Counted from the stretch's first letter, positions 36,497-46,539 are shown. The stretch is 64,000 nucleotides of DNA from Brevibacillus laterosporus (GCA_007833815.1 CP033464.1:2722001-2786000), one strand, 5' to 3'. Numbers and translations: made by a program. The notes: a model not told the origin generated them from the letters alone.

Positions 36497-37878
36497 ATGA
36501 TCGTTACCCATTATCTCTTTCAACATAAGTTGGATGAAGGGAACTATTTATTACTCAACTCATTAACAGGGGCAGTTGATGTGGTTGAACAGCACGTAAT
36601 TACGGGATTAAAACAGATTAGACAGCATGGAACCTTCCCGTTTTCTCCTAAGGAACACTTCTTTTTACTAGAGCGTGGCTACTTGTATGAAGACAGAACC
36701 GACGAGAAAAAGGTAGTAGATCAATTAATTGCTTGGAGTCGTAAGCATCGTGACGAACATACCCCTATTACATTTGTATCTGTCCGACCATGGCCTGTAA
36801 TTTGCGATGTCCATACTGTTTTGAGCCGCATAAATTGCATGAAACGAGTCAGGTGATGACAGAGAGTCAGGTGGAGGCAGCATTTGAAGCGCTTGATGCG
36901 ATTCGTGAACAGCGTAAAGATTTATCGAGGGCAGGCTACAATTTGTTTGGTGGGGAACCCCTGTTGCCTACTACTAAAAAAATAGTAGAATCCGTTGTCC
37001 AAAAGGCTGCCCAACGTCATTTATATGGTTCTATCACCACAAATGGCACCCATCTCCATCAATTTGTGGATATCCTATATCCCTATCGAACACTTTTACT
37101 ATTTCAAATCACCATTGATGGAAGCCAAGAGATACATGATAAAAGGCGGATAACGGCTGGTGGTAAGGGAACCTTTGAACAAATTATTTCTAACATTGAA
37201 TTATACCTTAGCAAAGGCTTTAAAATTGATGTCAGAATGAATTTAAATGAAGAAAATATTCATATCGTACCAGAGTTATTACAGTATCTAAAAGAAAAAA
37301 AATTCCCTGAATACGATAATTTTTGTCTTTCGCTATCCCCTGTAACAAATTATACCGGACTTGGTGGGGAAGGAATTATGGCTCCACATGAGGTGGAGGC
37401 ACGTGTGCGGGAGCAAGTGCCTATGAATTTACTAAAAGAGGTTAAGGTTGGGTTAAATGGTGATTTTTCGCGGTTGAATTTGCCTGTAAGTAAGGCGATA
37501 GGCGAAAGCTTTATAAAAGATGAGTTTATGCCATCGCTATTTTATTGTGAGGCCTCAGGCGGAAGTTTTTATGTATTTGCACCAGATGGCAACATTTATC
37601 CCTGTAATCAGATCATTGCAGACCCTAGTTGGGCGATTGGTACCTATGATTCCGAGTTTTATATTAACCAAGAAGCAGCAGACCTATGGCATGGTCGAGA
37701 TGTTAGTAATATGCCTCAATGTATGGAGTGCAGTGTTGCCTTCCTTTGCTCAGGTGGTTGTCCGGTCATGGCTAACAGGAAGTATGGTTCTCCTATGGCT
37801 TCTTATTGTGGAACCTCAAAAAAAGAATTACATGATTATTTAGATTCGGTCGCTCCTAAAATTTTGTCCCAAGTATAA
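36497..37878 (+). CDS. Radical SAM/SPASM peptide maturase 2, one-base frameshift near 36778
   Basis: The first frame from ATG 36497 (ribosome site AGGGGGATACT) gives an N-terminal domain of about 95 residues (MIVTHYLFQHKLDEGNYLLL). It may serve in leader binding. It runs into a wrong frame at 36778. Shifted by one base it reads ICPTMACNLRCPYCFEPHKL, the radical SAM motif, then LFGGEPLLPT, TIDGSQEIHDKRRITAGGKG and the SPASM motif CMECSVAFLCSGGCPVMANR, ending at 37878. One A missing in TTTGTATCTG (expected TTTGTAATCTG) explains the break. The repaired length is about 460 aa, normal for this class. The start LVVDQL/N-domain plus SPASM layout resembles maturases of Cys-containing peptides. Likely partner: the 44-aa peptide just upstream. 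Confidence 0.85.
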
Positions 37879-37903
37879 GAAAGTGGGGAAAGGAACTACT
37901 GAT

Positions 37904-39496
37904 ATGCATGCAGACAACGAAAAGATGTACCTAGTTGTCAATTCTAAGTTCTCTAAATGGAAGCCTTGTCCGATTATGAGTCAGATTGTGAATGATGTCT
38001 TACAAATTTACACAGAAATACAAGCATACTCACAGAGAATAGAACCTACGCTAGAGATACCTGTCTCCCTTGTTCCATTCATAAACCCTTTACTACGCAA
38101 ACGACTAGGATTATTTTATATGCCGAGTCTTACCCCCGACAATAATGATCATCCCGAAGAGAAAACCAGCTATCAATTGATTCAGTGTGTGGCCAATGTA
38201 ATCAGGACGATTCAAAAGACAATGCAACAAACTCTAGTTTTGGTTCTCCCAGCAGGATTATCTATAAGTAAAACAGATCGACTCTTTTTAAAAGCTGTAG
38301 ATAAGCATGTAACTTTTAAATGGTACGAACAAGATGTAAGAGAACAGCGGTCGGATTTTCCAGATAAAATGTATACCCCCAAGCTGAAACAAGCCAAACA
38401 AACTGTTTCTTTCTATACAAGAAGAATTACTAGAGAGCAGCGCTTATTATCTCTGATCATTGGAGGTATTGACCGAGCATTACAAGCTGCCTTCTATCAT
38501 GAAGCAAATAGAAAAATAGTAATGGCAACTCGCCTGTTTCGTAGAATGGGTCCCATTCCGTATTCCCTAAAGGAGCGACAAGCATTCGTTTATTTAGCCC
38601 TACAACAACACCAACGAGCTATTAAACACCTTTTTTGGCTTGTGGAGCATGCACGGACCCCTATAGAAGGCTGTCATGCTAGAATCAGTCTTGCTGCTCA
38701 ATTAATCACTCAGGATCAACAGAAAGAATCATTTGAACAGGCTAGACGCTGTCTTGCCGAGGTGAAGCAACTGGAGAGAGAGGTTGTTGGCACTGAACGT
38801 ATCTTACTTGAATCGATGCGCTTAAACACGACAGCATTATTGCTATATCGCAGGAAGAAATATCGTAGTGCACTACAAAAATTGGAACGGGCATTTGCCA
38901 CCATTGATAATAACGAGCTTGTAGAAAAATATGCAGGACAGGTAAGTATTGTGAGTGATAATGCAGTTCGAATCACCCTTTTGCTTTATGAAACGAAATC
39001 TTCTGAAAAATGGGCAACTCGTCTCTCTAGAGCTGCACAGTATCATGATTTTGGGAAGATACGAGCAAGTAAAGTGTACGCTAAATTAGAAAAATGGGAA
39101 GAGGCTAAGGACTGGGCAACAAAGGCGCTAGAAGAAAACGTGGCACAGCCTGAGCTATATATTAACAGGGCGTTATGTTTGTATCATTTGAAAGAGTATA
39201 AACGAATGCTTCAGGATGTAGAGCGAGCGGAAGCATATGGAAAGCAAGATATAGAGATCATTCTTCTCAAAGCTACAGTGATGGAGGAATTAGATAAAAA
39301 ATCGGAAGCAATCGATTATTATCAGCAAGCAATCTGTATCAATCCACATCATGTACATGCATGGATTGATATGGCGCGGTTGTATTGGGACATAGGAGAG
39401 ACTAGAGATGCAACGGTAGCTTTGACGCAAGCTATTATGCTTGATCCATCAAGAGAAGACGTTCGAGAATGGATGAATATGTTACAACACTCGTAG
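37904..39496 (+). CDS. Large TPR-containing protein in the radical SAM cluster, about 530 aa
   Basis: The N-terminal 170 residues carry no recognised domain and include KPCPIMSQIVNDVLQIYTEI and LVLVLPAGLSISKTDRLFLK. From about 195 on, helical TPR-type repeats follow: RQAFVYLALQQHQRAIKHLF, RKKYRSALQKLERAFATIDN, LYINRALCLYHLKEYKRMLQ, and YYQQAICINPHHVHAWIDMA. It is cytoplasmic, basic in the first half and without a signal peptide. ATG 37904 follows AAAGGAACT at suitable spacing. The stop is 14 bases before the start of the B12 radical SAM gene. In context it may be a scaffold for the peptide-modifying enzymes or a peptide-sensing factor, but no direct evidence is present. Confidence 0.75.
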   Translation: MHADNEKMYLVVNSKFSKWKPCPIMSQIVNDVLQIYTEIQAYSQRIEPTLEIPVSLVPFINPLLRKRLGLFYMPSLTPDNNDHPEEKTSYQLIQCVANVIRTIQKTMQQTLVLVLPAGLSISKTDRLFLKAVDKHVTFKWYEQDVREQRSDFPDKMYTPKLKQAKQTVSFYTRRITREQRLLSLIIGGIDRALQAAFYHEANRKIVMATRLFRRMGPIPYSLKERQAFVYLALQQHQRAIKHLFWLVEHARTPIEGCHARISLAAQLITQDQQKESFEQARRCLAEVKQLEREVVGTERILLESMRLNTTALLLYRRKKYRSALQKLERAFATIDNNELVEKYAGQVSIVSDNAVRITLLLYETKSSEKWATRLSRAAQYHDFGKIRASKVYAKLEKWEEAKDWATKALEENVAQPELYINRALCLYHLKEYKRMLQDVERAEAYGKQDIEIILLKATVMEELDKKSEAIDYYQQAICINPHHVHAWIDMARLYWDIGETRDATVALTQAIMLDPSREDVREWMNMLQHS

Positions 39497-39510
39497 GGAG
39501 GGATCAAAGG

Positions 39511-41268
39511 ATGCTCCACCTCATTCGACCACCATACAGGACGGATTCCATTTGTCCACCCATTAATCTACTTACACTAGCTGGATATGTAGAACCTTAT
39601 TATAAAGTAACCGTAACAGACTTGGTTCCTCCTTATATACGGAATGAAATTTCATTAGATAGTGAGAGTGTCCAAAGCATGGCACAGCATTTACTGGAAG
39701 ACCCATCTCCTGTTTTGGGTTTTACAGCGATGTGTAGTTCGTATGCGGCTGCATTGAGGATTGCCGAAGAATGCAAGAGGCAGGACCCTACTCGCTTTAT
39801 TTTATTTGGTGGACCCCACGCTGGTTTTGTCGATCAGGATACACTACTGGCATTTCCTTTCGTAGATGCCATTGTGGTGGGGGAAGGAGAAAAGACAATT
39901 CTGGAATTTCTCGATGCCTATTTGAATCAATTGCCATTTACAAACATTGCTGGTCTTACCTATCGAGACAATAATCAGATTGTGAAGAACCACAAACGGG
40001 ATGTGCTGGATGATTTGGATGAATTACCCATTCCTGCCTATCATTTAATCGATAATATTGAGGAGTATTATGGAGCTGGGGCAGATCGGTTCATTGAGAT
40101 TGAAGCTGGAAGAGGATGTCCTTTTCAATGTAAATTTTGTAGCACATCGCTGTTTTTCTCCCGTAGATATCGAGTGAAATCCCCAGAGCGTTTAGTGAAT
40201 GAGATGAAGTGGCTAAAAGAGCATTGGAATATAACTGGATTTGGGCTTATTCATGATAACTTGACAGTAAACAAAACAAAGATATTCGAACTATGTCAAA
40301 TTTTTCTTGAGTCGGGTGAGAATTTTACCTGGTATTGTTCTTCAAGAACGGACACGATCAACAGAGAAATGATGGAGAAAATGAAGGAATCAGGGTGTAA
40401 AGGTATCTTTTTTGGTGTAGAGTCAGGCAGTCAAGAGATGCAAAAAAATATTGGGAAACGCTTAAAACTTCAAAATGCTTTGGAAACCTTTACTCACTTG
40501 CAAGAGGTAAAAATTAATGCGACTGCTTCATTTATTGTAGGTTTTCCGGATGAAACATTGGCTGATTTTGAAGATACGCTCTCTATGGCATTGGAACTAA
40601 AAATGGCGGGAAATAGAGATATCCAACTGCATTCGTTAACTACATTACCAGGTACAGAGGTATTGGAACAATGTCTAGATGATATCATTTTTGATACTAA
40701 TTTGCTTACGTTTCTGGATATCACATCTGTCATTGATATTACTGAGGTAGAATTAAAGTGGATTCAAGAACATAAAAAAATCTTTAGTAATTTTTACTCC
40801 GTGCCTACCAAGCATTATCCACTTGAACTCGTGTATCAGGCGAGAGGAAGCTATTTCTATCTTGTTCATTATCGACCTAAGACTTTATATGCAATAAAAC
40901 GGTTAGTTGGGTTGCAAAATGTACAAATAGTGGCACGATTGGTAAAAAAATTGTCTGGGGATTTTCGTGAGTGGCTGCCAGAACAATTGCTGCAAGCTTT
41001 AGAAGCAGTTGTAGCAGATTTACCAGGTGATGTAGGAATGTTTATACAAGATGTGCTGAACTATGAGACCGTCTATACTTCTGTGGCAGACTTTACAGAT
41101 GGAGCTAATGGATGGGTACGATACAAAGGTGTTGATCCAACGCAACAATGTACAGAAGAAATGGTGAAACCTGCTAAAACGCTTGCGGTTACCTATGATA
41201 TCATGCCTGTTCTACATCGGATTAGGAGATCAAGTTCGAACGTGGGCTATTATTTTCTGGATATTTAA
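39511..41268 (+). CDS. B12-binding-domain radical SAM protein (putative peptide methyltransferase or related)
   Basis: Residues about 1-150 form a cobalamin-binding-type domain (PPINLLTLAGYV, then FILFGGPHAGFVDQD and VGEGEKTILEFL). The radical SAM domain follows with the cluster motif GRGCPFQCKFCSTS (near 203) and later GIFFGVESGSQEMQKNIGKR and ATASFIVGFPDETLADFEDT. The C-terminal third is helical without known motifs. Class B enzymes of this architecture methylate unactivated carbons, and some rearrange or cyclise, in natural-product pathways. The location after two SPASM maturases and a precursor suggests it acts on the same peptide. ATG 39511 has GGGAGGGATC. The last 86 bases overlap the MFS frame, so the true C-terminus is uncertain. 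Confidence 0.85.
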   Translation: MLHLIRPPYRTDSICPPINLLTLAGYVEPYYKVTVTDLVPPYIRNEISLDSESVQSMAQHLLEDPSPVLGFTAMCSSYAAALRIAEECKRQDPTRFILFGGPHAGFVDQDTLLAFPFVDAIVVGEGEKTILEFLDAYLNQLPFTNIAGLTYRDNNQIVKNHKRDVLDDLDELPIPAYHLIDNIEEYYGAGADRFIEIEAGRGCPFQCKFCSTSLFFSRRYRVKSPERLVNEMKWLKEHWNITGFGLIHDNLTVNKTKIFELCQIFLESGENFTWYCSSRTDTINREMMEKMKESGCKGIFFGVESGSQEMQKNIGKRLKLQNALETFTHLQEVKINATASFIVGFPDETLADFEDTLSMALELKMAGNRDIQLHSLTTLPGTEVLEQCLDDIIFDTNLLTFLDITSVIDITEVELKWIQEHKKIFSNFYSVPTKHYPLELVYQARGSYFYLVHYRPKTLYAIKRLVGLQNVQIVARLVKKLSGDFREWLPEQLLQALEAVVADLPGDVGMFIQDVLNYETVYTSVADFTDGANGWVRYKGVDPTQQCTEEMVKPAKTLAVTYDIMPVLHRIRRSSSNVGYYFLDI

Positions 41269-42404
41269 GATGAGCGATCATTCCCCGACCATGCAGATGA
41301 TGGTTTTGATTGCTCAGTATGTTCCTGCTATTATATTCGGGCCTTTAGCAGGCGTATGGGTAGATCGATTTAATCATAAACGTGTATTGTACTTTTCTTT
41401 GATCGTTCGGTCGTTGCTCTCTTTAGCAATCATTCCTTTTATCATCACGGTCAATATGGGAGCAATCTTGATTCTAATTGCCATTTCAGCTGTAATCGCC
41501 CAGTTTTTTCAGCCTTCCATGTCAAAATTAATGGTTGTTCTTGTTCCCAAAGCATCATTGCTGGCAGCTAATAGCCTCACGCGAAGTACAAAAACCTCCC
41601 TTAATCTGCTAGGACCTATTTGCGCTACAGCCCTGTACCAGCTATTTGGAGCAGAACTATCTCTTGTTCTAGACGGGCTTAGTTTTCTTTTAGCAGCGGC
41701 ATGTATCTTTATCATTCGTATGGATAGAAACGTAGATGGGGAAAACAGGCGGATTTCTGGTTTATTTACATCATTTTGGAAAGATTTTTTTGCAGGCATG
41801 CAGTTTGCTTGGGGAAATTCAGCCGTACGTGGCATCTTTTTATTGATTTTGTATTATTAGTTTAGGTGCGGGTGCCGTTAACCTTTTAAATATCTTTCTT
41901 GTGGTAGATATCCTTGAGCTACCTGAAGATCATGTTGCTTGGGGTAATACGTGTCAAGCTATCGGAATGTTAGCTTCAGCCATTCTGTTGGGTGTCATTA
42001 GTAAACGAGTCAAAGCCTTTAATTGGTTGAGCATTGGTGGAGTAGGGATTATTTTTCTAGGCATTGTGTTACTCGCTGTCTCTCCTAATGCGTGGATCAT
42101 GCTTGCTAGTCGATTCATTACAGGGATTGGTTCGACCGTGTTGACTGTTTCACTTACCACCTTATTTCAATATGAAGTTCCAGAAGAGTTGCTTGGGAGA
42201 ATTGGTGCTGTGTTAGAAACGGCTCCACTCCTTGCCATGTTAGTCTCCGTTGGCTTATCGGGGTATTTACAGTCTTTGATTTCTACCAGACTTATTTTTA
42301 TTGGATCCGCTGTTATTATCCTAGTTGCGGGACTTATAGCGATGGTGCAATTAGGTTGCTTGCAGACGATGAAAAAAGAGGAGATACGAACGGAGAGTAT
42401 GTAA
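41183..42404 (+). CDS. MFS exporter of the radical SAM cluster, frameshifted near 41850
   Basis: The first frame covers membrane helices 1 to about 6: FYIGLGDQVRTWAIIFWIFK, then PAIIFGPLAGVWVDRFNHKR, the MFS helix 2-3 loop motif. It stops at 41860 right after GIFLLILYY. Another frame continues with SLGAGAVNLLNIFLVVDILE and helices 7-12 to 42404. Together they give a roughly 400-aa transporter of the MFS_3/macrolide-efflux type. The break is a one-base indel near 41845-41855. The start is unclear: the frame opens at TTG 41183 inside the previous gene with no ribosome site, and the first helix already lies in the overlap, which hints at another indel. The likely role is export of the mature peptide. 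Confidence 0.75.
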
Positions 42405-42448
42405 CCCCATTCATTGAAATAAGAGATAGCAGTATATATCCTTATAGT

Positions 42449-42480
42449 AAAAAGCCGCCCCGAACATGGAGCGACTTTTT
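42449..42480. terminator. Bidirectional terminator between MFS and ABC permease genes
   Basis: AAAAAGCCGCCCC pairs with GGAGCGACTTTTT with minor mismatches, between convergent genes, with T-runs in both directions. Confidence 0.8.
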
Positions 42481-42491
42481 GGTATTGCTAT

Positions 42492-43298
42492 CTATTTAAA
42501 CTGGCTGGTAAGCCTCTTCTCTAGATAGCTGACACCTTGGTACATCAAAGCGGCGACGAGAGCGATGACGAAGAGAGATACCATGACCAGGGAAAAGTTA
42601 AAAACCTGAAATCCGTAAATAATCAGATACCCCAAGCCTTTTTGAGCAACGAGGAACTCTCCGACAATAACACCTACCCAAGATAGACCGACATTTACCT
42701 TTAAGGATGAAATAATCGTCGGCATCGTGGCGGGGAGAATCACCTTGGTAAACATCTGACTTTTTTTCGCACCAAAGGTCTGCATTACTTTCATGTAGTT
42801 AGGATTAACCTCACGGAAGCTCGTATAAATCGTTATGGCGGTAATAATGATGGAAATGGAAAGTGTTGTGGCAATGATGGAGACGATACCGGGGCCTAAA
42901 CCGACAATAAACAGAGGACCCAATGCCACTTTTGGCATGCTATTTGCGATGATTAAGTAAGGCTCCAACACCCGAGATAGAAAAGGGGACCACCAAATCA
43001 CGATGGCAATCAAGGTACCAAAAAGGGTTCCGAGTAAAAATCCAATTACGGTTTCTAGCACGGTTACACCGGTATGCATAAATATGCTCATATCAGTGAT
43101 TTTTTCAATAAATAAACTCCAGATGCGACTAGGTGAGCTAAACAGTAAAACATCAATCCATTGTAAGCGGGCGGCAATTTCCCACATACCTAAAAACACG
43201 ACCAGGATAAGAAACTGAGTGAGGAGAACTAGCCATTTAGTACGTGCTACGCTTTGTTTATACTGCTGATGAATGCGATCTATGTTAATCTGCTCCAT
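42492..43298 (-). CDS. ABC transporter permease (SsuC/TauC/ThiX type)
   Basis: A 268-aa inner-membrane permease with about six hydrophobic segments. The EAA loop for ATPase contact is [20 protein letters not shown] (about 178-197) followed by [20 protein letters not shown]. The N-terminus is basic and cytoplasmic. It is last in the operon binding protein > ATPase > permease and overlaps the ATPase gene by 14 bases. ATG 43298 has GGAGGGATGTTC upstream. The transported compound is not determined (see binding protein). Confidence 0.88.
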   Translation of the reverse strand: MEQINIDRIHQQYKQSVARTKWLVLLTQFLILVVFLGMWEIAARLQWIDVLLFSSPSRIWSLFIEKITDMSIFMHTGVTVLETVIGFLLGTLFGTLIAIVIWWSPFLSRVLEPYLIIANSMPKVALGPLFIVGLGPGIVSIIATTLSISIIITAITIYTSFREVNPNYMKVMQTFGAKKSQMFTKVILPATMPTIISSLKVNVGLSWVGVIVGEFLVAQKGLGYLIIYGFQVFNFSLVMVSLFVIALVAALMYQGVSYLEKRLTSQFK

Positions 43299-44082
43299 CA
43301 GAACATCCCTCCATCTCTTTCCACACGTGGTTGTATAGATCAGAGAAGCCGGTCAATTGTCGAGCTTGGAATGGCAACGCCTGACGAATTGTCTCTGGTA
43401 TCTTCATTTCCGAACGAATGCGTCCCGGATTACGATCTAATATGTAGATTCGGTCTCCCATAGCTACAGCTTCCTGTAAATCATGAGTGACCAGAATGGC
43501 TGTTTTCTTGTGGCGACGCAAGGTTTCAATAATGAGATCCTCAAGCATAAGCTTCGTCTGGTGATCCAGAGCGGAGAAGGGTTCATCCAAGAGCAGAATT
43601 TCTGGTTGACAGGCAAGGGTGCGCACTAAGGCAACACGTTGTTTCATCCCGCCAGATAATTGTTGTGGCAAGGCTTTCCGAAAGTGAATCAGCTCCATCT
43701 CTTCTAATAAATGTAGCGCATATTCTTCATTTTCTTTGGTACGTATTCCTTGCACCTCTAGGCCGAGAAATATATTCTCTTCTATGCTACGCCAGTTAAA
43801 TAAATAATCTTGTTGTAGCATGTAGCCTACCTTACGAGTGGTTCCTGTTATTTTATTACCGTCTAGATAAATTTGACCTGCTGTTGGTTTTTCAAGTCCT
43901 GCGATTAGCGAAAGTAAAGTGGTTTTTCCACAACCGCTAGGACCTACTAAACAGACGAATTCACCCTCCTCCACACGCAAGGATATGCTGTTTATGGCCA
44001 TGAACGCGTTGCGCGGTGTTACGTAGAGGTGGGTTACATGGCTCAGCTCAATTTTTGCCGGAGAAGAAGGGGAAGGGTTCAT
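43285..44082 (-). CDS. ABC transporter ATPase (SsuB/TauB type)
   Basis: A 265-aa ATPase with Walker [21 protein letters not shown] (near 44), Q-loop [10 protein letters not shown], signature [16 protein letters not shown] (near 137), Walker [14 protein letters not shown] and switch [15 protein letters not shown]. The sequence class ([17 protein letters not shown]) matches nitrate/sulfonate/taurine/pyrimidine importers. It begins three bases after the binding-protein stop and is translationally coupled with the permease. Confidence 0.9.
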   Translation of the reverse strand: MNPSPSSPAKIELSHVTHLYVTPRNAFMAINSISLRVEEGEFVCLVGPSGCGKTTLLSLIAGLEKPTAGQIYLDGNKITGTTRKVGYMLQQDYLFNWRSIEENIFLGLEVQGIRTKENEEYALHLLEEMELIHFRKALPQQLSGGMKQRVALVRTLACQPEILLLDEPFSALDHQTKLMLEDLIIETLRRHKKTAILVTHDLQEAVAMGDRIYILDRNPGRIRSEMKIPETIRQALPFQARQLTGFSDLYNHVWKEMEGCSDGAD

Positions 44083-44085
44083 TCG

Positions 44086-45081
44086 TTATTTCCCCCCCAA
44101 CGCCTGTTTGGCAAACGTTTCATTCACTAGCTTTTCATAGGGTGCTGATTGTTTGAGCTCTCCGGCAGTTTTCATGATTTTCTGTAATAATTCCCAGTCG
44201 GCTTTTTTGAGTAAGGGATTTGTTGGATAGGAATCTTGCTCTTGGTAACGTTTGATGGAACGTATGAGGATTTCTGGTTTTACGTCAGAAAAATAGGGCG
44301 TAATCACTTTTGCGACTTCTTCTGCGGAATGAGAATTTACCCATTGTTGCCCTTTGTAAATGGCGTTAGTAAAACTCTGGACTTTTTTTTGATTTGTCTG
44401 AATATAGCTTTGTTTGGCCATATAGCTGGTGTAAGGAACATTACCGCTTTCTTTACCAAATGAGGCGACCACGTGACCTATGCTCTCTTGTTCAAATTGA
44501 GATGCTGTTGGTTCAAAGAGCTGCACATAATCTCCAGTACCTGAGGCGAATGCGGAAGGAATGTTTTTAAAATCAATGTTTTGGAGAAGGGATGTATCTA
44601 TGTGGGGATCGATGCTGTTTTTTCTCAGTACAAATTCGCCTACCATCTGGGGCATGCCACCTTTTCGTTGACCGAGGAATACCTTGCCTCTTACTTGATC
44701 CCAAGAGAATTGATCTGGTTTGGTCCTAGCAAGAAGAAATGTCCCATCGGTTTGGGTAAGCTGAGCAAAATTAATGACAGCATCTTGAGCGCCTTGAAGA
44801 TCAACGTAGATACTGGTTTCCGAACCGACTAGTGCTACATCAATCCCGTCTGATAGCAAAGCAGTCATGGTTTTGTCGCCTCCCCATGTTGTTGTCAATT
44901 CAACCTCCAATCCTTCTTCTTTAAAAAATCCTTTTTCCAGAGCGACGTATTGAGGAGCGTAGAATAGGGAGCGAGTTACCTCTCCGACTCGGATTTTATT
45001 CGTACTACTACTGGAGCAACCGCTCAAAAAACAGGTAAGACCTAGGCAAAGAACAATGCCTAGGATAAGGAAACGTTTCAT
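44086..45081 (-). CDS. ABC transporter substrate-binding lipoprotein (NMT1/SsuA/ThiY-like)
   Basis: A 331-aa binding protein with a lipoprotein signal (MKRFLILGIVLCLGLTCFLS then GC, lipobox Cys near 21). The mature part opens KIRVGEVTRSLFYAPQYVAL and contains GFFKEEGLEVELTTTWGGDK, the start typical of SsuA/NMT1-type proteins. GSETSIYVDLQG, KVFLGQRKGGMPQM and ASGTGDYVQLFEPTAS follow. Candidate ligands for this class are thiamine-pyrimidine precursors, alkane sulfonates or nitrate-like anions; no TPP riboswitch or sulfur-related signal is visible upstream. ATG 45081 is preferred over the longer open frame, with AGGAGGTTTTTTC upstream. Confidence 0.87.
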   Translation of the reverse strand: MKRFLILGIVLCLGLTCFLSGCSSSSTNKIRVGEVTRSLFYAPQYVALEKGFFKEEGLEVELTTTWGGDKTMTALLSDGIDVALVGSETSIYVDLQGAQDAVINFAQLTQTDGTFLLARTKPDQFSWDQVRGKVFLGQRKGGMPQMVGEFVLRKNSIDPHIDTSLLQNIDFKNIPSAFASGTGDYVQLFEPTASQFEQESIGHVVASFGKESGNVPYTSYMAKQSYIQTNQKKVQSFTNAIYKGQQWVNSHSAEEVAKVITPYFSDVKPEILIRSIKRYQEQDSYPTNPLLKKADWELLQKIMKTAGELKQSAPYEKLVNETFAKQALGGK

Positions 45082-45187
45082 GAAAAAACCTCCTAGGCGT
45101 TTCGTTTTACTGTAGCCTATGCCCAGGTGAGGAGAATGGTGAATGGGTAATGGGTAAAAAAACAGTGCCAAGCACACAGATGATATT

Positions 45188-45217
45188 TTGCATCAAATAT
45201 GATAAGATTGGTAAAAT
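45188..45217 (+). promoter_or_regulatory. Probable sigma-A promoter of rnz
   Basis: TTGCAT and TAAAAT separated by 18 bases, 42 bases before the RNase Z start. Confidence 0.55.
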
Positions 45218-45258
45218 ATGCACGTGGATTTTACATAAAGGATGGAGGTGGATAGGGT

Positions 45259-46203
45259 ATGCAGATTGTTTTTCTTGGAACTAGCTCGGGAGCCCCTACC
45301 ACTAAGCGGAATGTATCAGGTATTGGACTTCGTTTCATGGAGAGAGGCACGTGGTGGCTCATTGATTGTGGAGAAGGCACGCAACACCAAATCATGCGTT
45401 CCGTGCTGAATATTTCGCAGTTGGAAAATATATTTATTACGCATTTGCATGGCGATCATTTATATGGATTAATTGGTATGCTTGCCAGTCGCTCTCTACG
45501 CGGAGCTGATACGGGGGGAATTACTCTATATGGTCCAAAAGGCATCGACGAGTATGTACAGGCCATCATGCGTATTAGCCCGGTTCATTTACAGTATCCC
45601 CTTATCATTAAAGTGGTGGAAGAAGGGGTTATTTACGAGGATGATACCATTATTGTGGAAGCGACAAAGGTGAGGCATCGTGTTCCAGCCTTTGCCTATT
45701 CGATGATGGAGAAGCCGCGTCCAGGTTCGTTTAAGATTGAGTTAGCAAAAGAGGCGGGAATTCCCAAAGGTCCTATGTATGCTCAACTTAAAGCAGGAGA
45801 GAGTATTCAATTAGAAGATGGAAGGTTTTTTCATGGCAAAGACTTTGTAAATCCACCTCAACCTGGTCTCAAGGTAGCGTTTAGTGGAGATACTATACCG
45901 TGTCCTAATATGGTGCGTTTAGCCCAAGGAGCAGACATGCTCGTCCATGAATCTACCTATGTTCATCAGCATCTAGATTTAGCTGAACGCAGTGGTCATT
46001 CGACAGCTAAACAAGCAGCAGAAATCGCTGTTGCAGCAGAAGTGAAAGGCTTGTTGCTTACACATTTGAGTCCGCGTTATGATACTGAAGACGGACCGAT
46101 TACCCTTGATGATATGCTACAGGAAGCGCAGGAGATTTTTCCAAATACGCAAATCGCACAAGACCTTAGTGTTTATGAAGTGAAGAGAACGCGGTTGTTG
46201 TAA
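45259..46203 (+). CDS. rnz: Ribonuclease Z
   Basis: Metallo-beta-lactamase-fold endonuclease that matures tRNA 3' ends lacking encoded CCA. The 314 aa show the N-terminal MQIVFLGTSSGAPTTKRNVS, the zinc motif ITHLHGDHLYGL (near 61-70), the exosite/flexible arm region around 150-180 (EKPRPGSFKIELAKEAGIPK), AFSGDTIPC, HESTY and LLTHLSPRY (final His ligand). ATG 45259 has GGATGGAGGTGG upstream and a promoter at 45188. A tRNA-Thr lacking encoded CCA is in this window, a plausible substrate type. Confidence 0.95.
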   Translation: MQIVFLGTSSGAPTTKRNVSGIGLRFMERGTWWLIDCGEGTQHQIMRSVLNISQLENIFITHLHGDHLYGLIGMLASRSLRGADTGGITLYGPKGIDEYVQAIMRISPVHLQYPLIIKVVEEGVIYEDDTIIVEATKVRHRVPAFAYSMMEKPRPGSFKIELAKEAGIPKGPMYAQLKAGESIQLEDGRFFHGKDFVNPPQPGLKVAFSGDTIPCPNMVRLAQGADMLVHESTYVHQHLDLAERSGHSTAKQAAEIAVAAEVKGLLLTHLSPRYDTEDGPITLDDMLQEAQEIFPNTQIAQDLSVYEVKRTRLL

Positions 46204-46219
46204 CCAATAAGGCTAGGCC

Positions 46220-46259
46220 AAACCCTTGTGTCACAAATAAAAGTGATGCAGGGGTTTTT
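46220..46259 (+). terminator. Terminator after rnz
   Basis: AAACCCTTGTGTCAC pairs with GTGATGCAGGGGTTT with one mismatch, followed by TTC. Confidence 0.8.
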
Positions 46260-46284
46260 CAATTTTGGAAGAGAGGAGATGGTT

Positions 46285-46539
46285 ATGAAACAACTTGCTC
46301 ATTCTAAATTAATAAAGGCTGCCGGATGGAAGATAAAGGATGAAACTGGGAAAGTAAATCATGGTGTGTTCTTTAATGGAAAACCAAGCATTAATCAAAA
46401 TGGAAATGTACAATTGAAGGGTGAACTGTTGTATAAAAATGAAGGAAAACAACCTAAAGAACTTACGCTTACTTTTGATAAAGCAGGTAAAGAAAACAGT
46501 AATGTGCAGTGGGAAGTTCCAATTCATCTAGAGAAATAA
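46285..46539 (+). CDS. Small hypothetical protein, 84 aa
   Basis: Begins MKQLAHSKLIKAAGWKIKDE and continues as a basic, beta-rich soluble chain (GKPSINQNGNVQLKGELLYK, then ELTLTFDKAGKENSNVQWEV), without signal peptide or membrane helix. ATG 46285 lies at good distance from AGAGGAG; ATG 46279 is the alternative. The family is not recognised. A terminator follows at 46624, so it is likely its own transcription unit. Confidence 0.6.
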   Translation: MKQLAHSKLIKAAGWKIKDETGKVNHGVFFNGKPSINQNGNVQLKGELLYKNEGKQPKELTLTFDKAGKENSNVQWEVPIHLEK

